Origin: an uncultured Pelagibacteraceae bacterium
GTDB lineage: Bacteria; Pseudomonadota; Alphaproteobacteria; Pelagibacterales; Pelagibacteraceae
Assembly: GCA_902565325.1 (NCBI GenBank)
Contig: CACFEM010000002.1
Coordinates: 1-60,679 of the forward strand
Length of the DNA stretch: 60,679 bases
Direction: 5' to 3'
Position numbers and translations under genes: made by a program. Below are positions 25,176-34,196 of the stretch, in pieces; position 1 is the stretch's first letter; each line of letters opens with the position of its first letter. The notes below the pieces were generated by a model. That model made no database searches. It saw only the letters and a program-made list of their open reading frames with translations, and was not told the origin of the DNA.

Positions 25176-26633
25176 GTGAATCAACCTAAAGTAAAATACT
25201 CTCTTTCTAATTGGGACTTAGTCACAGTTAATCCAAATTATAAAACTTGGAATTGGAAAGATCTATTTTGTTTTTGGGGAGCAAACGTACAGAGTGTAAT
25301 TGGTTTTTCATTAATATCCTCTTTATACTTAATGTATAGTTTAAATATTTTTGTAGTTTTTTTTGGAATCATATTAGGATCTTTTTTTGTTTATTTATTT
25401 TCAAATATTATTGGAAAACCTTCCCAAAAATTTGGTTTACCATTTTCAGTATTGCTTAGATCCTCACTTGGATTTAATGGTGCTAAATTTTTTGGGTTAA
25501 TCAGAAGTTTAGTTGGAATATTTTTATTTGGAATTCAAACTTATTTTTTGTCTAAAATTTTAGTTTACTTAATTAGAATAGTAATTTTTTCTATAGACAA
25601 TTCTTTATTGCAGCAGGAAATATTTATTTTTTATTATTTTGGTATGAATATTATTGATTGGTCTGCAATAATAATCACAATTATTTTACAAACTGTATTT
25701 TTTACTGTTGGGATGCAGTACAACAAGAAAATAATTAATTTTTCAGCAATGACAGTCTATGCTGGTTTGTTAATTTTTTTCTTTGTTGTTTTATTAAGTG
25801 ATGTGAAAATAACTACTGAAGCTTTTTCAAATATTTTTAATTTAAATAATTTTTTAGATGTTAATAATTTAGCACCTTTATTGACTGTTGCTGGAACAAT
25901 ATTTGCCTATTTTTCAATTTTAATAATTAGTTTTGGTGATTTTTCTAGATATGTAAAAAATGAGGAAGAATTAAAAAAAGGAAACTTAAGTTTAATTTTG
26001 AATTTAATTATTTTTTCATTTTTATCTGTTTTCATTGTTATAGGGTCTGATGTTTTTCTTAATCAAAAATTTTCAGATATAGACAGAATTTTTACCAATC
26101 CAACAGATATAGTAGGAAAGTTTGATAATATACAAATAACAATAGTTGTTCTATTTTTTATTATAATTGCTTCAGCTTCTACAAATTTAGTTGCCAATTT
26201 CATTCCATCTCAATACTCTCTGATAAATTTTGCTCCTTCAATATTAAGTTTAAAAAGCGCTAGTTATCTAATTGCTTTTTTTGGTTTGTTGATCGCAATA
26301 TTCTGGCTTACTATATTGAGTCAAATAGGAATTTTATCATTTGTTGATACTTTTGGTGCTTTCTTTGGTCCTTTGTTTGGAGTGATGGCAGCTGATTATT
26401 ATTTAATTAAAAATCAAGAATTAAGTAATAAAGACCTATATTCTATAGACAAAGAGAGTGCTTATTATTATTCAGGTGGCTGGCATATAAAAGGTGTTTA
26501 TTCTTTAATATTAGGATTTATTTTTTCAGCTTCAACAATTTGGAATACTAATTTAATGTTTTTACAATCTTATGCTTGGATAATAGGTGCATTTGTTGCG
26601 TGGATGACATACTACTTGTTAGCAAAAAAATAA
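25176..26633 (+). CDS. NCS1 family permease (purine/pyrimidine/allantoin-type)
   Basis: A 485-residue protein with about 12 membrane spans. The NCS1 family marks are the N-terminal SNWDLVTVNPNYKTWNWKD (residues about 10-28), FWGANVQSVIGFSL, then GKPSQKFGLPFSVLLRSSLG and, later, FGDFSRYVKNEEEL. Members import nucleobases, hydantoins, allantoin or vitamins with cations. The start is GTG at 25176, giving the usual short polar N-terminus. It follows dctM by 25 bases, so it may share the TRAP transcript. Confidence 0.83.
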   Translation: MNQPKVKYSLSNWDLVTVNPNYKTWNWKDLFCFWGANVQSVIGFSLISSLYLMYSLNIFVVFFGIILGSFFVYLFSNIIGKPSQKFGLPFSVLLRSSLGFNGAKFFGLIRSLVGIFLFGIQTYFLSKILVYLIRIVIFSIDNSLLQQEIFIFYYFGMNIIDWSAIIITIILQTVFFTVGMQYNKKIINFSAMTVYAGLLIFFFVVLLSDVKITTEAFSNIFNLNNFLDVNNLAPLLTVAGTIFAYFSILIISFGDFSRYVKNEEELKKGNLSLILNLIIFSFLSVFIVIGSDVFLNQKFSDIDRIFTNPTDIVGKFDNIQITIVVLFFIIIASASTNLVANFIPSQYSLINFAPSILSLKSASYLIAFFGLLIAIFWLTILSQIGILSFVDTFGAFFGPLFGVMAADYYLIKNQELSNKDLYSIDKESAYYYSGGWHIKGVYSLILGFIFSASTIWNTNLMFLQSYAWIIGAFVAWMTYYLLAKK

Positions 26634-26638
26634 TTTTA

Positions 26639-27385
26639 ATGCACACATTTGATTTTAAAAATAGAACAGCCGTAGTTACTGGTGGAGCTCAAGGGTTTGG
26701 TTTAGATGTTGCAAAAAGATTTTTAGAGTCTGGTGCCAAAGTATTTATATGGGATATCGATGAAAAGCTTCTTAAATCAGCAGTTGATGAAGTAAAAAAC
26801 CCTAATTTATTTTACAGTGTCGTTGATATATCAAATTATCAAAATGTAGAGAAAAACGTTGCAGACATAACCTCAAAATCAAATATAGATATTTTAATCA
26901 ATAATGCCGGGATAACAGGTCCTACAGGTCCTTTATGGGAGTATGATGTCGATATGTGGAATAAAATAGTCCAGATAAATTTAATGGGTACTTTCAACTG
27001 CTGCAGAGCAATTGTTCCAAATATGATTAAAAATAACTACGGAAGAATTGTTAATGTAGCTTCTGTTGCAGGAAAAGATGGAAATGCTAATGCTAGTGCA
27101 TATAGCTCTGGAAAAGCGGGAGCAATTGGATTAACTAAAGCTTTAGGTAAAGAATTAGCAGACAAAGACATAGCAGTAAATGCTGTTACTCCAGCGGGTG
27201 CTAAAACTAGAATCTTAGATCAGATGAGCAAAGAACACGTGCAAAGAATGCTATCCAAGGTCCCAAGAGGAAGATTTCTTGAAATATATGAGTTTACATC
27301 ACTAGTTTGCTGGCTTTCTTCACAAGAAAACACTTTTTCTACGGCTGCGGTATTCGATATAAGTGGTGGTAGATCCACATATTAG
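26639..27385 (+). CDS. Short-chain dehydrogenase/reductase (FabG-like)
   Basis: A 248-residue SDR from ATG 26639, five bases after the permease stop; an earlier ATG at 26576 lies inside the permease gene and adds 21 residues foreign to the family. Motifs are AVVTGGAQGFGLDVAKRF, NNAG, NVASVAGKDGNANASAYSSG with the catalytic Ser and Tyr-x3-Lys, and a C-terminal FDISGGRSTY. It likely oxidises or reduces a hydroxy/keto compound with NAD(P)H, perhaps one imported by the adjacent transporters. Confidence 0.83.
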   Translation: MHTFDFKNRTAVVTGGAQGFGLDVAKRFLESGAKVFIWDIDEKLLKSAVDEVKNPNLFYSVVDISNYQNVEKNVADITSKSNIDILINNAGITGPTGPLWEYDVDMWNKIVQINLMGTFNCCRAIVPNMIKNNYGRIVNVASVAGKDGNANASAYSSGKAGAIGLTKALGKELADKDIAVNAVTPAGAKTRILDQMSKEHVQRMLSKVPRGRFLEIYEFTSLVCWLSSQENTFSTAAVFDISGGRSTY

Positions 27386-27387
27386 TC

Positions 27388-27510
27388 TCAAAAATTTGAA
27401 ACTATTTTTAGGTCTTTGTTTTGATTTTTTAAGGAATTTTTACTCATAACTGGTGCTGTAATCATTATTGACCAATATATAAGAAGTATAAATACAGAAA
27501 TTATTTTCAT
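27388..27510 (-). CDS. Putative 40-residue exported or membrane peptide
   Basis: An open frame on the minus strand, starting MKIISVFILLIYWSIMITAP and ending in a polar, lysine-rich tail (SKNSLKNQNKDLKI). The first part looks like a signal anchor with a helix-breaking AP. Its stop lies three bases from the end of the convergent SDR gene. It is too short for certainty; the hydrophobic pattern and tight fit into the gap are the only support. The rest of the 214-base gap (27511-27599) holds no gene that I can see. Confidence 0.4.
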   Translation of the reverse strand: MKIISVFILLIYWSIMITAPVMSKNSLKNQNKDLKIVSNF

Positions 27511-27599
27511 ATTATTCATTTAACAATCAATTTTGAATTTAGAATGTTGAAATTATGACTGAATATTGAATTTATATATAATCCATCTATAAGAAGATC

Positions 27600-28250
27600 A
27601 TGTTAAAAATTTTTTATATTTTTATTACATCTTTAATCTTTCTTAGCTCTGCATATTCAGAAACTGTAAAAGTTTTTGAATTTACTAAAAAAGAATTATC
27701 AGCACTTGAGATACGCAAAGTAAGAGGAGCAGATAACAAAACAGTTTACTCTGTCGGATCAAATGAGAATGGCAATTATTTAAGAGCAGTAGCTGATAAT
27801 GCTGCTTCGGGCCTAGGGAAAGAGATCAAAATTGACCTTAATAAAACACCTTTTATCAATATTACATGGAAAATTGAAAAGGACCTTCGGGGAATTAAAG
27901 AGAATACGAAAAAAGGACATGATTATGCAGCTCGTGTTTTTGCAATTAAAAAAACTGGAGCCACACCTTTATCAAATAGAGCAATTAATTATGTTTTTTC
28001 AAGCAATAGTGAAGTCGGTGAAAATAGACCCAGTCCTTATACAAAAAAATCAATAGATAATGTGTTAGCAACTACCAAAGACAATCTTAATGAATGGGTA
28101 ACAGTGAAAGCTAATGTTAAAGAAGATTTTAAAAAATTTCACGATTTAGAAGTGAATGAATTAGATGGCTTAGCTATAATGGCTGATACTGATAATTCCA
28201 AAATGAAATCAATTTCATATTTTCAGAATATTTATTTTTCAGCAGATTAA
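27600..28250 (+). CDS. DUF3047 family exported protein
   Basis: A 216-residue protein with a signal peptide (residues 1-20, cut after SSAYS). The mature part contains FINITWKIEKDL, KKGHDYAARVFAI and NYVFSSNS, then a final block with DELDGLAIMADTDN-like sequence (NELDGLAIMADTDNS). These match the DUF3047 family, a periplasmic beta-sandwich of unknown role. It stands alone with an AT-rich upstream region. No catalytic residues are known. Confidence 0.75.
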   Translation: MLKIFYIFITSLIFLSSAYSETVKVFEFTKKELSALEIRKVRGADNKTVYSVGSNENGNYLRAVADNAASGLGKEIKIDLNKTPFINITWKIEKDLRGIKENTKKGHDYAARVFAIKKTGATPLSNRAINYVFSSNSEVGENRPSPYTKKSIDNVLATTKDNLNEWVTVKANVKEDFKKFHDLEVNELDGLAIMADTDNSKMKSISYFQNIYFSAD

Positions 28251-28391
28251 TTAATATTTTAGATACTTTTTTAATCCAATACTTAAAAACGATAATAAAA
28301 TGGCTGCGATAACATCAGCGATTGGGATTGCATTTGGAAATCCAAAGTTCCATAAAATTACTCCGATTAACCAAATTATATAAATTTTCAT
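28251..28391 (-). CDS. Small 46-residue two-segment membrane protein
   Basis: ATG at 28391 to TAA at 28251 on the minus strand encodes MKIYIIWLIGVILWNFGFPN, then PIADVIAAILLSFLSIGLKK and a short basic tail. Two hydrophobic stretches are split by the NFGFPNAIPIAD turn. Its stop abuts the DUF3047 stop without overlap. I recall short proteins of this pattern in marine alphaproteobacteria, but the function is unknown. Confidence 0.6.
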   Translation of the reverse strand: MKIYIIWLIGVILWNFGFPNAIPIADVIAAILLSFLSIGLKKYLKY

Positions 28392-28448
28392 CGAAGATAT
28401 TATATCTTAGTTTCTATTAAATTTTTATTTATTTGATATTATTAATTT

Positions 28449-28859
28449 ATGCATAAAAACTTTACTCATAATGTTAAAGTATATTATGAGGATACAGACG
28501 CTGGTGGAGTCGTATATTATGCAAACTACTTAAAATATTTAGAAAGAGCTAGAACTGAAGCTTTATTAACTATTGGATTAAGCAATAGAAAAATAAAAAA
28601 CGATTTTGATGCTCTTATAATAGTTAAATCATGCAATATTGAATATAAAAAATCCGCATACTTAGAAGATGATTTACAAATCAAATCTTTTGTTGAATCT
28701 ACTTCAAAAACTTCTTTTTTAATGAATCAATCAATATTTAAAAATGAGGATCTGATCGTAGAAGCTAAAATTCATCTAGTATTTATAAATGAAAAATTCA
28801 AACCAATTAAAATTCCAGAAAAAATCTTATCAGAATTTCAACCTTATACTTCTAGTTAA
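28449..28859 (+). CDS. ybgC: YbgC/4HBT family acyl-CoA thioesterase
   Basis: A 136-residue hot-dog fold protein. The active-site block VYYEDTDAGGVVYYANYLKY, with catalytic Asp17, and the helix LERARTEALL are typical of YbgC. It hydrolyses short acyl-CoA or 4-hydroxybenzoyl-CoA esters in the cytoplasm. In many proteobacteria ybgC lies with tolQRA; no tol genes are here. Its end overlaps the convergent glycosylase gene by eight bases. Confidence 0.87.
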   Translation: MHKNFTHNVKVYYEDTDAGGVVYYANYLKYLERARTEALLTIGLSNRKIKNDFDALIIVKSCNIEYKKSAYLEDDLQIKSFVESTSKTSFLMNQSIFKNEDLIVEAKIHLVFINEKFKPIKIPEKILSEFQPYTSS

Positions 28860-29532
28860 CAGATATCTTTCTAGCTTTATTAAATAAATCTACAATCATT
28901 CTTTCAGATATTAACTTTGTATTTACATTTCTGGGGCTAGGGTGATAACAGGCAATTAGTTTAACATTTCCTGGTAGTAAGTAGGATTTTCCGTGAATAA
29001 ATTTTATCTTCTCATTAAAATTATATTTTTTTTTATAAAATTTAACACAATTATCAAATGCCACTTTTCCTAATGCAATAATAGTTTTTAATTTTTTTAA
29101 ATTATAAATCTCACTATCAAAGTATTTTGAACAATTATTGAGCTCTTCTATTTTAGGTTTGTCTCCTGGAGGAACACATTTTAAAATGTTAGTTATATAT
29201 GTTGATTTTAATTTAAGACCATCATTTAGATTTTCTGAATTTGGTTGGTTTGAAATTTTAGCTTTAAATAAACATTTAAATAAAAAATCTCCAGATTTAT
29301 CACCCGTGAAAGCTCTTCCTGTTCGTGTGCCCCCATGTGCTGCTGGGGCTAATCCAATTATTAAAATTTTTGCATCAATTCCGCCAAAACCTGTAACTGG
29401 TTTTCCCCAGTAAGTTTCATTTCTATTTTGTTTTCTTTTTTCTGTTGAAATTTTTTTTATAAAATTAACAAGCCTTGGACATTTTTTACATTTAAGAATT
29501 GTTTTATTTAAACTATCTATTTTAATATTCAT
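28852..29532 (-). CDS. Family 5 uracil-DNA glycosylase (UdgB-type)
   Basis: A 226-residue iron-sulfur DNA repair enzyme. Two cysteines lie at positions 15 and 18 (KCKKCPRL) and two more in LKCVPPGDK and NNCSKYF, enough for a [4Fe-4S] cluster. The uracil-binding motif is GLAPAAHGGTRTGRAFTGD, which marks family 5 rather than family 4, and the second motif is CYHPSPRNVN. It removes uracil and other damaged bases from DNA. It is divergent from the phosphatase gene at 29535, with only two bases between the starts. Confidence 0.88.
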   Translation of the reverse strand: MNIKIDSLNKTILKCKKCPRLVNFIKKISTEKRKQNRNETYWGKPVTGFGGIDAKILIIGLAPAAHGGTRTGRAFTGDKSGDFLFKCLFKAKISNQPNSENLNDGLKLKSTYITNILKCVPPGDKPKIEELNNCSKYFDSEIYNLKKLKTIIALGKVAFDNCVKFYKKKYNFNEKIKFIHGKSYLLPGNVKLIACYHPSPRNVNTKLISERMIVDLFNKARKISVN

Positions 29533-29534
29533 AA

Positions 29535-30092
29535 ATGAAAATTTTAAATTATTTAGTCATAATATTTATATGCATTAATCCCTCAGTTAAAGCAGATTCA
29601 AAAAAAACTTTGATCGATGAATTGCAAAAGGGTGGAAAATTAATTTTCATAAGACATGCTTATGCTCCTGGTGGTGGTGATCCAGATAATTTTGATATTA
29701 ATGATTGTGCCACTCAAAGAAATCTAAGTCAAAACGGTATAAAACAGTCTAAAAAAATAGGAAATTTTTTTAAGAAAAATAATATTTCTATAGATTTAGT
29801 ATTATCTAGCGAATGGTGCAGGTGCAAAGATACAGCCAAATATGCATTTGGCAAATATAAAACTTTTAAAGGATTAAATTCTTTTTATGATCATCGATTT
29901 CATAAGTTCAAAACTAAACAAATTAATGAGCTTAAAAAATTTATTCAAAACTGGGATAATAAAAAAAATTTAGTATTAGTTACACATTATGTTGTAATTC
30001 TTGAAATCCTTGGTCTCAGTGCATCCTCAGGAGAAATTATAATTACTTCAAAAAATTTAGATGTAATAAAAAGCATCAATATTTTAAATTAA
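29535..30092 (+). CDS. Exported histidine phosphatase family protein
   Basis: A 185-residue protein with a signal peptide (residues 1-20, ending SVKA). The phosphoglycerate-mutase fold is shown by FIRHAYAPGGGDPDNF (nucleophilic His), LSSEWCRCKDTA and LVTHYVVI (second His). It probably acts as a periplasmic phosphatase; members with this DPDNF insertion are common in proteobacteria. Only two bases separate its start from the divergent glycosylase gene, so their promoters must lie in each other's coding region. Confidence 0.8.
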   Translation: MKILNYLVIIFICINPSVKADSKKTLIDELQKGGKLIFIRHAYAPGGGDPDNFDINDCATQRNLSQNGIKQSKKIGNFFKKNNISIDLVLSSEWCRCKDTAKYAFGKYKTFKGLNSFYDHRFHKFKTKQINELKKFIQNWDNKKNLVLVTHYVVILEILGLSASSGEIIITSKNLDVIKSINILN

Positions 30093-30102
30093 GTTACAAA
30101 TT

Positions 30103-31497
30103 TTATTTATTAACTAATATTAATTCCAATCTATTAAGTGAATATTCTGAAATTTTAATTGAATTTAATGGTAATTCGCATTTATTTTGATTTAAATCAT
30201 GCACGCACAATATCCAAAATTTTCCTGTAAGTTTGATATTATCTTTAATTAAAATTTCAAAATTATTTTTTTGAATTAGATTGTTCAAATAATTGTTAAT
30301 TGCTTTTTTCCATGGATCTATAAGTTCTTTCTCTCGAGGATTCACAGTGGAGACAATTATTTTAGTATCTGATTTATTAACAACATTAATAGCTTTGTTA
30401 ATCTCTGGTTTATAATAAATTCTGTCTTTATAGAATTGTCTAAAAGTTTCCTCAGTAAACAAATTGCCAATGCTAACAATAGCAACTAATACAAAAATTA
30501 TATTTCTAAATTGTTTATTTAGATCAAATGTTAAGTGTGAGATCAGTAATATAATAGGTATTAATACAAATATAATATATCTTGGCATTATTACAGGTCT
30601 TGATACGTAACCATAAATTAATGGAATCGCATAGGAACAAATTAATAATATAGTTAAGAAAAATAAATAATTATTATTCAAAACCAGTTTAAGTCTTTTG
30701 ACCAACAATCCACACAATAATATTAAAAAAAATAAACCTACTATTCTTGATCCAAAAAACTTAGAAAAATAAAAATTAGTGTAAAATTTTAAATCAGGTT
30801 GAACCATCCATGTGGGGTTAGCAATCGAGGTAGTAAAACTCTTATAATAATATACGCAAGAAAAAAAAAATATAAAAAAAGCTACAAGAGCTTGAGAAAA
30901 ATGAATTTTGTTTAAAGTTTTAAATTTTATTACAAAGAAAATTATGTAAGAAAATAACAAAATAAAAGCATAATGGTGTAAAAATGCAGAAATAAATGTT
31001 GTAATAAAAAAATAAAATAAATTAATTTTTTTTTGATTTTTATGAGCTTTAATAAAAAACAATATACTCAAGGAAATAAACAGAAATAAAGTCGAATAAA
31101 CCCTCAATTCTTGTGAATATGAAATTAAAAAAATGTTTAAGCTCACTAGAAATGTAGTTAATAAAAATTCTTTTTTTTGAGAAATTTCTTTAGATATAAA
31201 AAACATTACTAAGATTGTTAAAATTGAGCTAATAGCAGGAATGATTCTGGAAAGTTCAGCCGAATAACCAAATATCAAAAAAAAATTTTTAATTAAAAAA
31301 TTAAATAAATATGGAGTTAGTTCAAGGCTTGTATGATTTTTAATTGATGTAGAAAGATCAAAGTTTGGATTTGCAATCCAAAATGTAGACATTTCATCAA
31401 TCCACAAATCATCAAAACTTAAATTATATAATCTCAGAAAAGATCCAAACGCAAACAAATAAATAGTAATAGCAAATGGTGAAAATATTTTTGTCAT
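30103..31497 (-). CDS. Polytopic glycosyltransferase (GT39/GT83-like)
   Basis: A 464-residue protein with about ten membrane spans. After the first span comes the conserved acidic pair in DDLWIDEMSTFW (residues about 30-41), and then the LELTPYLFNFLIKNF motif typical of ArnT/PMT-like glycosyltransferases. Such enzymes use polyprenyl-phosphate sugars and act on the periplasmic side. The last 100 residues are hydrophilic. It belongs to a short AT-rich surface-glycan islet with the next two genes. Confidence 0.7.
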   Translation of the reverse strand: MTKIFSPFAITIYLFAFGSFLRLYNLSFDDLWIDEMSTFWIANPNFDLSTSIKNHTSLELTPYLFNFLIKNFFLIFGYSAELSRIIPAISSILTILVMFFISKEISQKKEFLLTTFLVSLNIFLISYSQELRVYSTLFLFISLSILFFIKAHKNQKKINLFYFFITTFISAFLHHYAFILLFSYIIFFVIKFKTLNKIHFSQALVAFFIFFFSCVYYYKSFTTSIANPTWMVQPDLKFYTNFYFSKFFGSRIVGLFFLILLCGLLVKRLKLVLNNNYLFFLTILLICSYAIPLIYGYVSRPVIMPRYIIFVLIPIILLISHLTFDLNKQFRNIIFVLVAIVSIGNLFTEETFRQFYKDRIYYKPEINKAINVVNKSDTKIIVSTVNPREKELIDPWKKAINNYLNNLIQKNNFEILIKDNIKLTGKFWILCVHDLNQNKCELPLNSIKISEYSLNRLELILVNK

Positions 31498-31563
31498 ATT
31501 AAATCAATTATTATATAAGTCTTTTTCTAAAATTGTCTTAATAGTGAATATAATAAATCTGAT

Positions 31564-32589
31564 ATGAAATCAAAAATATTAATAACTGGTTCCGAAGGTT
31601 TTATAGGAAAAAAATTAGTTAAAAAATTAAACAAAAAATATAACTTATTTCTTATTGATAAAAAAAAAAACAAAACAAATAGAAATAAAAATTATCAGAT
31701 CGACTTACAAGATATAAATCAATTAGATTTATTTTTGAAAGATAACAAAATTAATACAATTATTCATTTAGCATCAGAAATATTTGATGACGATAAAAAT
31801 GTATATAGCCATAATGTAAATACTTCCAAAAATATAATTAAAATGGCAGAAAAATACAAAATTAATAATTTGATTTTTACCTCTACTTTTTCAATTTACG
31901 AAAAAAATTACAATAAACCAATCAAAGAAAACGAACCACCTAGTGCAAAAAATTTTTACGGTAAGTCTAAATATCAAATAGAACAGATTATAAAAAAATC
32001 AAAAATTAAATATTTTACAATTTTGAGAATCCCTGTTGTTGTTGGTAAATCTCGAAGTCATAGAATGGGAATATTGTTTGAACTTATAAGGAATAATTTA
32101 CCATTAATTTTGATTAATAATGGAAAACATAAAATTCATTTTATTTCAGTTGATGAATTATCAATTATAATTGAAAAATGTTTAAAGCTAAAAAAAAGAA
32201 ATTTATTAAATGTAGGGTCAGAACATACGTTTACATTTAAAGAAAATTTAGAATTTATATTAAAAAAAACAAATTCTAAATCTAAAATAATTAGTATTAA
32301 TTATTATATTGGATCTTTTTTACTAAATTTTTTAATTTTATTTAAATTAGTAGATATTAATCTTTACCATAAAGCGCTACTAACACAAAATATGGTTTTA
32401 AATACCAATAAGTCAAATAGATTGCTTAATTTAAATTTAAATAAGTCAAGTAGAGAAATTTTATTAGAGTCTTACAAGTATTATGTAAATAATCTTAATC
32501 AAATTAATTCTATTAAGACTGGTTCAGATAAAAAACCACGGCTTAAAATATTTAATATATTAAGATTTTTTTCTTTTTTATTCAAATAA
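31564..32589 (+). CDS. NAD-dependent epimerase/dehydratase (extended SDR)
   Basis: A 341-residue protein with ILITGSEGFIGKKLVKKL at the N-terminus, IIHLASEI, TSTFSIYEKN and the catalytic YGKSKYQIEQI (Tyr-x3-Lys). It most likely modifies a nucleotide sugar, in line with the glycosyltransferase encoded divergently beside it. The last 90 residues are unusually rich in Leu, Asn and Lys. Base composition is very AT-rich, as in the next gene. Confidence 0.75.
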   Translation: MKSKILITGSEGFIGKKLVKKLNKKYNLFLIDKKKNKTNRNKNYQIDLQDINQLDLFLKDNKINTIIHLASEIFDDDKNVYSHNVNTSKNIIKMAEKYKINNLIFTSTFSIYEKNYNKPIKENEPPSAKNFYGKSKYQIEQIIKKSKIKYFTILRIPVVVGKSRSHRMGILFELIRNNLPLILINNGKHKIHFISVDELSIIIEKCLKLKKRNLLNVGSEHTFTFKENLEFILKKTNSKSKIISINYYIGSFLLNFLILFKLVDINLYHKALLTQNMVLNTNKSNRLLNLNLNKSSREILLESYKYYVNNLNQINSIKTGSDKKPRLKIFNILRFFSFLFK

Positions 32590-32594
32590 GCTAA

Positions 32595-33350
32595 TTATTT
32601 TGGTTTCATTCTTTCAAAAAAAAATGAATTAACAAATTTATCTTTCAAAATAAAATTATTTTGCTTTAGGTATTTAAAAATTTTATTTCTTTTAGCTTTA
32701 TTTAATATATCGTAATGTAATTCAAAAAAAATATATTTTATATTTTTAATTTTGTTTAAATTATATATGTAGTGCTCCTCAATACCTTCCCCATCAATTA
32801 TAAGTGTGTTATATGAGCCAAAATCTTTAATTTTTTTGTAATATAAGTTTTTAAACAGATTTTTTGATTTTGATTTTCTATATATTGAATTTGATAAAAA
32901 ATTTTCATTTTCAAAGTATATATTATTTTTAAAACTTTTGTTTAAGGTTAAGTTATAATTGTAAAGCTTAAATTTAACTAAATTTTCAATTAAATTTTTT
33001 TTTAATAAATTTATAATTTGTTTATTTATTTCAAATAAAACAATTTTATTTTTAGACAAATGATAGGAAAGTGTTCCTATGAAACCTATTCCACCACCAA
33101 TTATAATACACTTATTTTTATAATTTAAATTTTTCTCAATTATGACTCTATCATTTAGTTCATAAGTTTTCCAAAAAAAGGAAGAATGATAGCTTGTAGG
33201 AAGTTTGAGTTTATCAACTTTGAAATTATAATTTTTATATGAAAATTTTTTAAATATTTTTTTTTGTAAAAATCCAAATAAATAGTTGTTGTGTATTAAG
33301 TAATAAATAGGAAAACTTAGTAATTTAAAATAATTAGGAAGTACTTTCAT
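32595..33350 (-). CDS. FkbM-like methyltransferase family protein (divergent)
   Basis: A 251-residue protein with a Rossmann-like motif CIIIGGGIGFIGTLSYHLS (residues about 85-103), then IVLFEINKQI and NTLIIDGEGIEEHYI, an arrangement seen in FkbM-type SAM-dependent methyltransferases. It is extremely AT-rich (some 60-base lines are below 20% GC) and rich in Lys, Asn, Ile and Phe. It lies convergent to the epimerase with five bases between. The assignment is by fold motif only; it may act on surface sugars. Confidence 0.55.
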   Translation of the reverse strand: MKVLPNYFKLLSFPIYYLIHNNYLFGFLQKKIFKKFSYKNYNFKVDKLKLPTSYHSSFFWKTYELNDRVIIEKNLNYKNKCIIIGGGIGFIGTLSYHLSKNKIVLFEINKQIINLLKKNLIENLVKFKLYNYNLTLNKSFKNNIYFENENFLSNSIYRKSKSKNLFKNLYYKKIKDFGSYNTLIIDGEGIEEHYIYNLNKIKNIKYIFFELHYDILNKAKRNKIFKYLKQNNFILKDKFVNSFFFERMKPK

Positions 33351-33471
33351 AATACAATTTTTTAATCATTGATAAGCTATTGTTTTGATAAATTAAAGTT
33401 ATTATTTTTACTTCAAATAGTAGCCAAATAGTTATGGAAAATATAAATATAGAATATTATATTTAATAATT

Positions 33472-33609
33472 ATGTCATCAAAAAGAGCTATGAGACAAGC
33501 ACAAAAGCAGGCTTATGCAAAGCATCGTTCAAACATTACAAATAGCAGATTTGAAATTAAAAAAAAATTTCTAATAAAAAATAAAGAAGAAAAAAAAAAT
33601 AAAAACTAA
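33472..33609 (+). CDS. Putative small basic protein, 45 residues
   Basis: ATG 33472 to TAA 33609 encodes a strongly basic, helix-prone peptide beginning MSSKRAMRQAQKQAYAKHRS and ending in a Lys-rich tail. No membrane segment is present. It might bind RNA or DNA. The Arg/Gln/Ala-rich start is not the composition expected from random AT-rich sequence, which is the main support. The end overlaps the convergent next gene by four bases. The 121 bases before it show no gene. Confidence 0.4.
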   Translation: MSSKRAMRQAQKQAYAKHRSNITNSRFEIKKKFLIKNKEEKKNKN

Positions 33610-34028
33610 CTTTCTTGATCAAATTTTTCTATTTTTTTACAAGTAGATATCTTAGATAAACTTTCAACATCATTTAAAACAGCCTTAACAAATATTTCTG
33701 GTTTATCTTTTTCAAATAAAATTTGAGTATAAAATTGTGGATACCCATGTTTTAATGTAAGTATTTTTCCATCTTTTATATAGATATTTCTCACATAGGA
33801 GTTTTTCTTTTTTACACTTAAATCGGTTACTCTATATTTTTGGTATGTTTTTTCATTGTAAACATAATTTCTTGTCATAATTAGTTCGTTAAGATTTAAA
33901 ATGTATTCATTTTTTAAAAAAACATCCTCTTTATGATCACATTTGCTTAATACAATTATTTCTGAGTGAGAATTAAAGGATATAAAAAAAAATGATAAAA
34001 AAAAAATTAAAACCTTATTTTCTCTCAT
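33606..34028 (-). CDS. Uncharacterised exported protein, 140 residues
   Basis: I do not recognise this family. Residues 1-22 form a signal peptide (basic start MRENK, hydrophobic core, cut near NSHS). The mature part has two cysteines (SKCDHKED and STCKKIEK) that could form a disulfide and a beta-rich middle. It overlaps the small gene encoded upstream by 14 bases. Location suggests a periplasmic or outer-membrane associated role. Confidence 0.6.
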   Translation of the reverse strand: MRENKVLIFFLSFFFISFNSHSEIIVLSKCDHKEDVFLKNEYILNLNELIMTRNYVYNEKTYQKYRVTDLSVKKKNSYVRNIYIKDGKILTLKHGYPQFYTQILFEKDKPEIFVKAVLNDVESLSKISTCKKIEKFDQES

Positions 34029-34188
34029 TCTTATCTACAAAAAATAAAGCTATAATAAATATTACAGTCCAAGCAAATACAGACAATGTTTTTAAAGGAG
34101 TGGTATCTGCCCCCCAAACATCAAAGAATAAAGCACCAATAATTATACCTATAGCATAGATAATACTTGCAATTTTAACTTTACTCAT
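34015..34188 (-). CDS. Small 57-residue membrane protein with two spans
   Basis: ATG 34188 to TAA 34015 on the minus strand encodes a 57-residue protein: MSKVKIASIIYAIGIIIGAL as first span, a loop FDVWGADTTPLKT, and a second span LSVFAWTVIFIIALFFV with a charged tail. It overlaps the next gene by 14 bases and follows the DUF1289 gene by eight bases, consistent with an operon. The Trp- and Asp-containing loop and positive tail are good signs of a real protein. Function unknown. Confidence 0.6.
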   Translation of the reverse strand: MSKVKIASIIYAIGIIIGALFFDVWGADTTPLKTLSVFAWTVIFIIALFFVDKNERK

Positions 34189-34196
34189 AGTTTATA

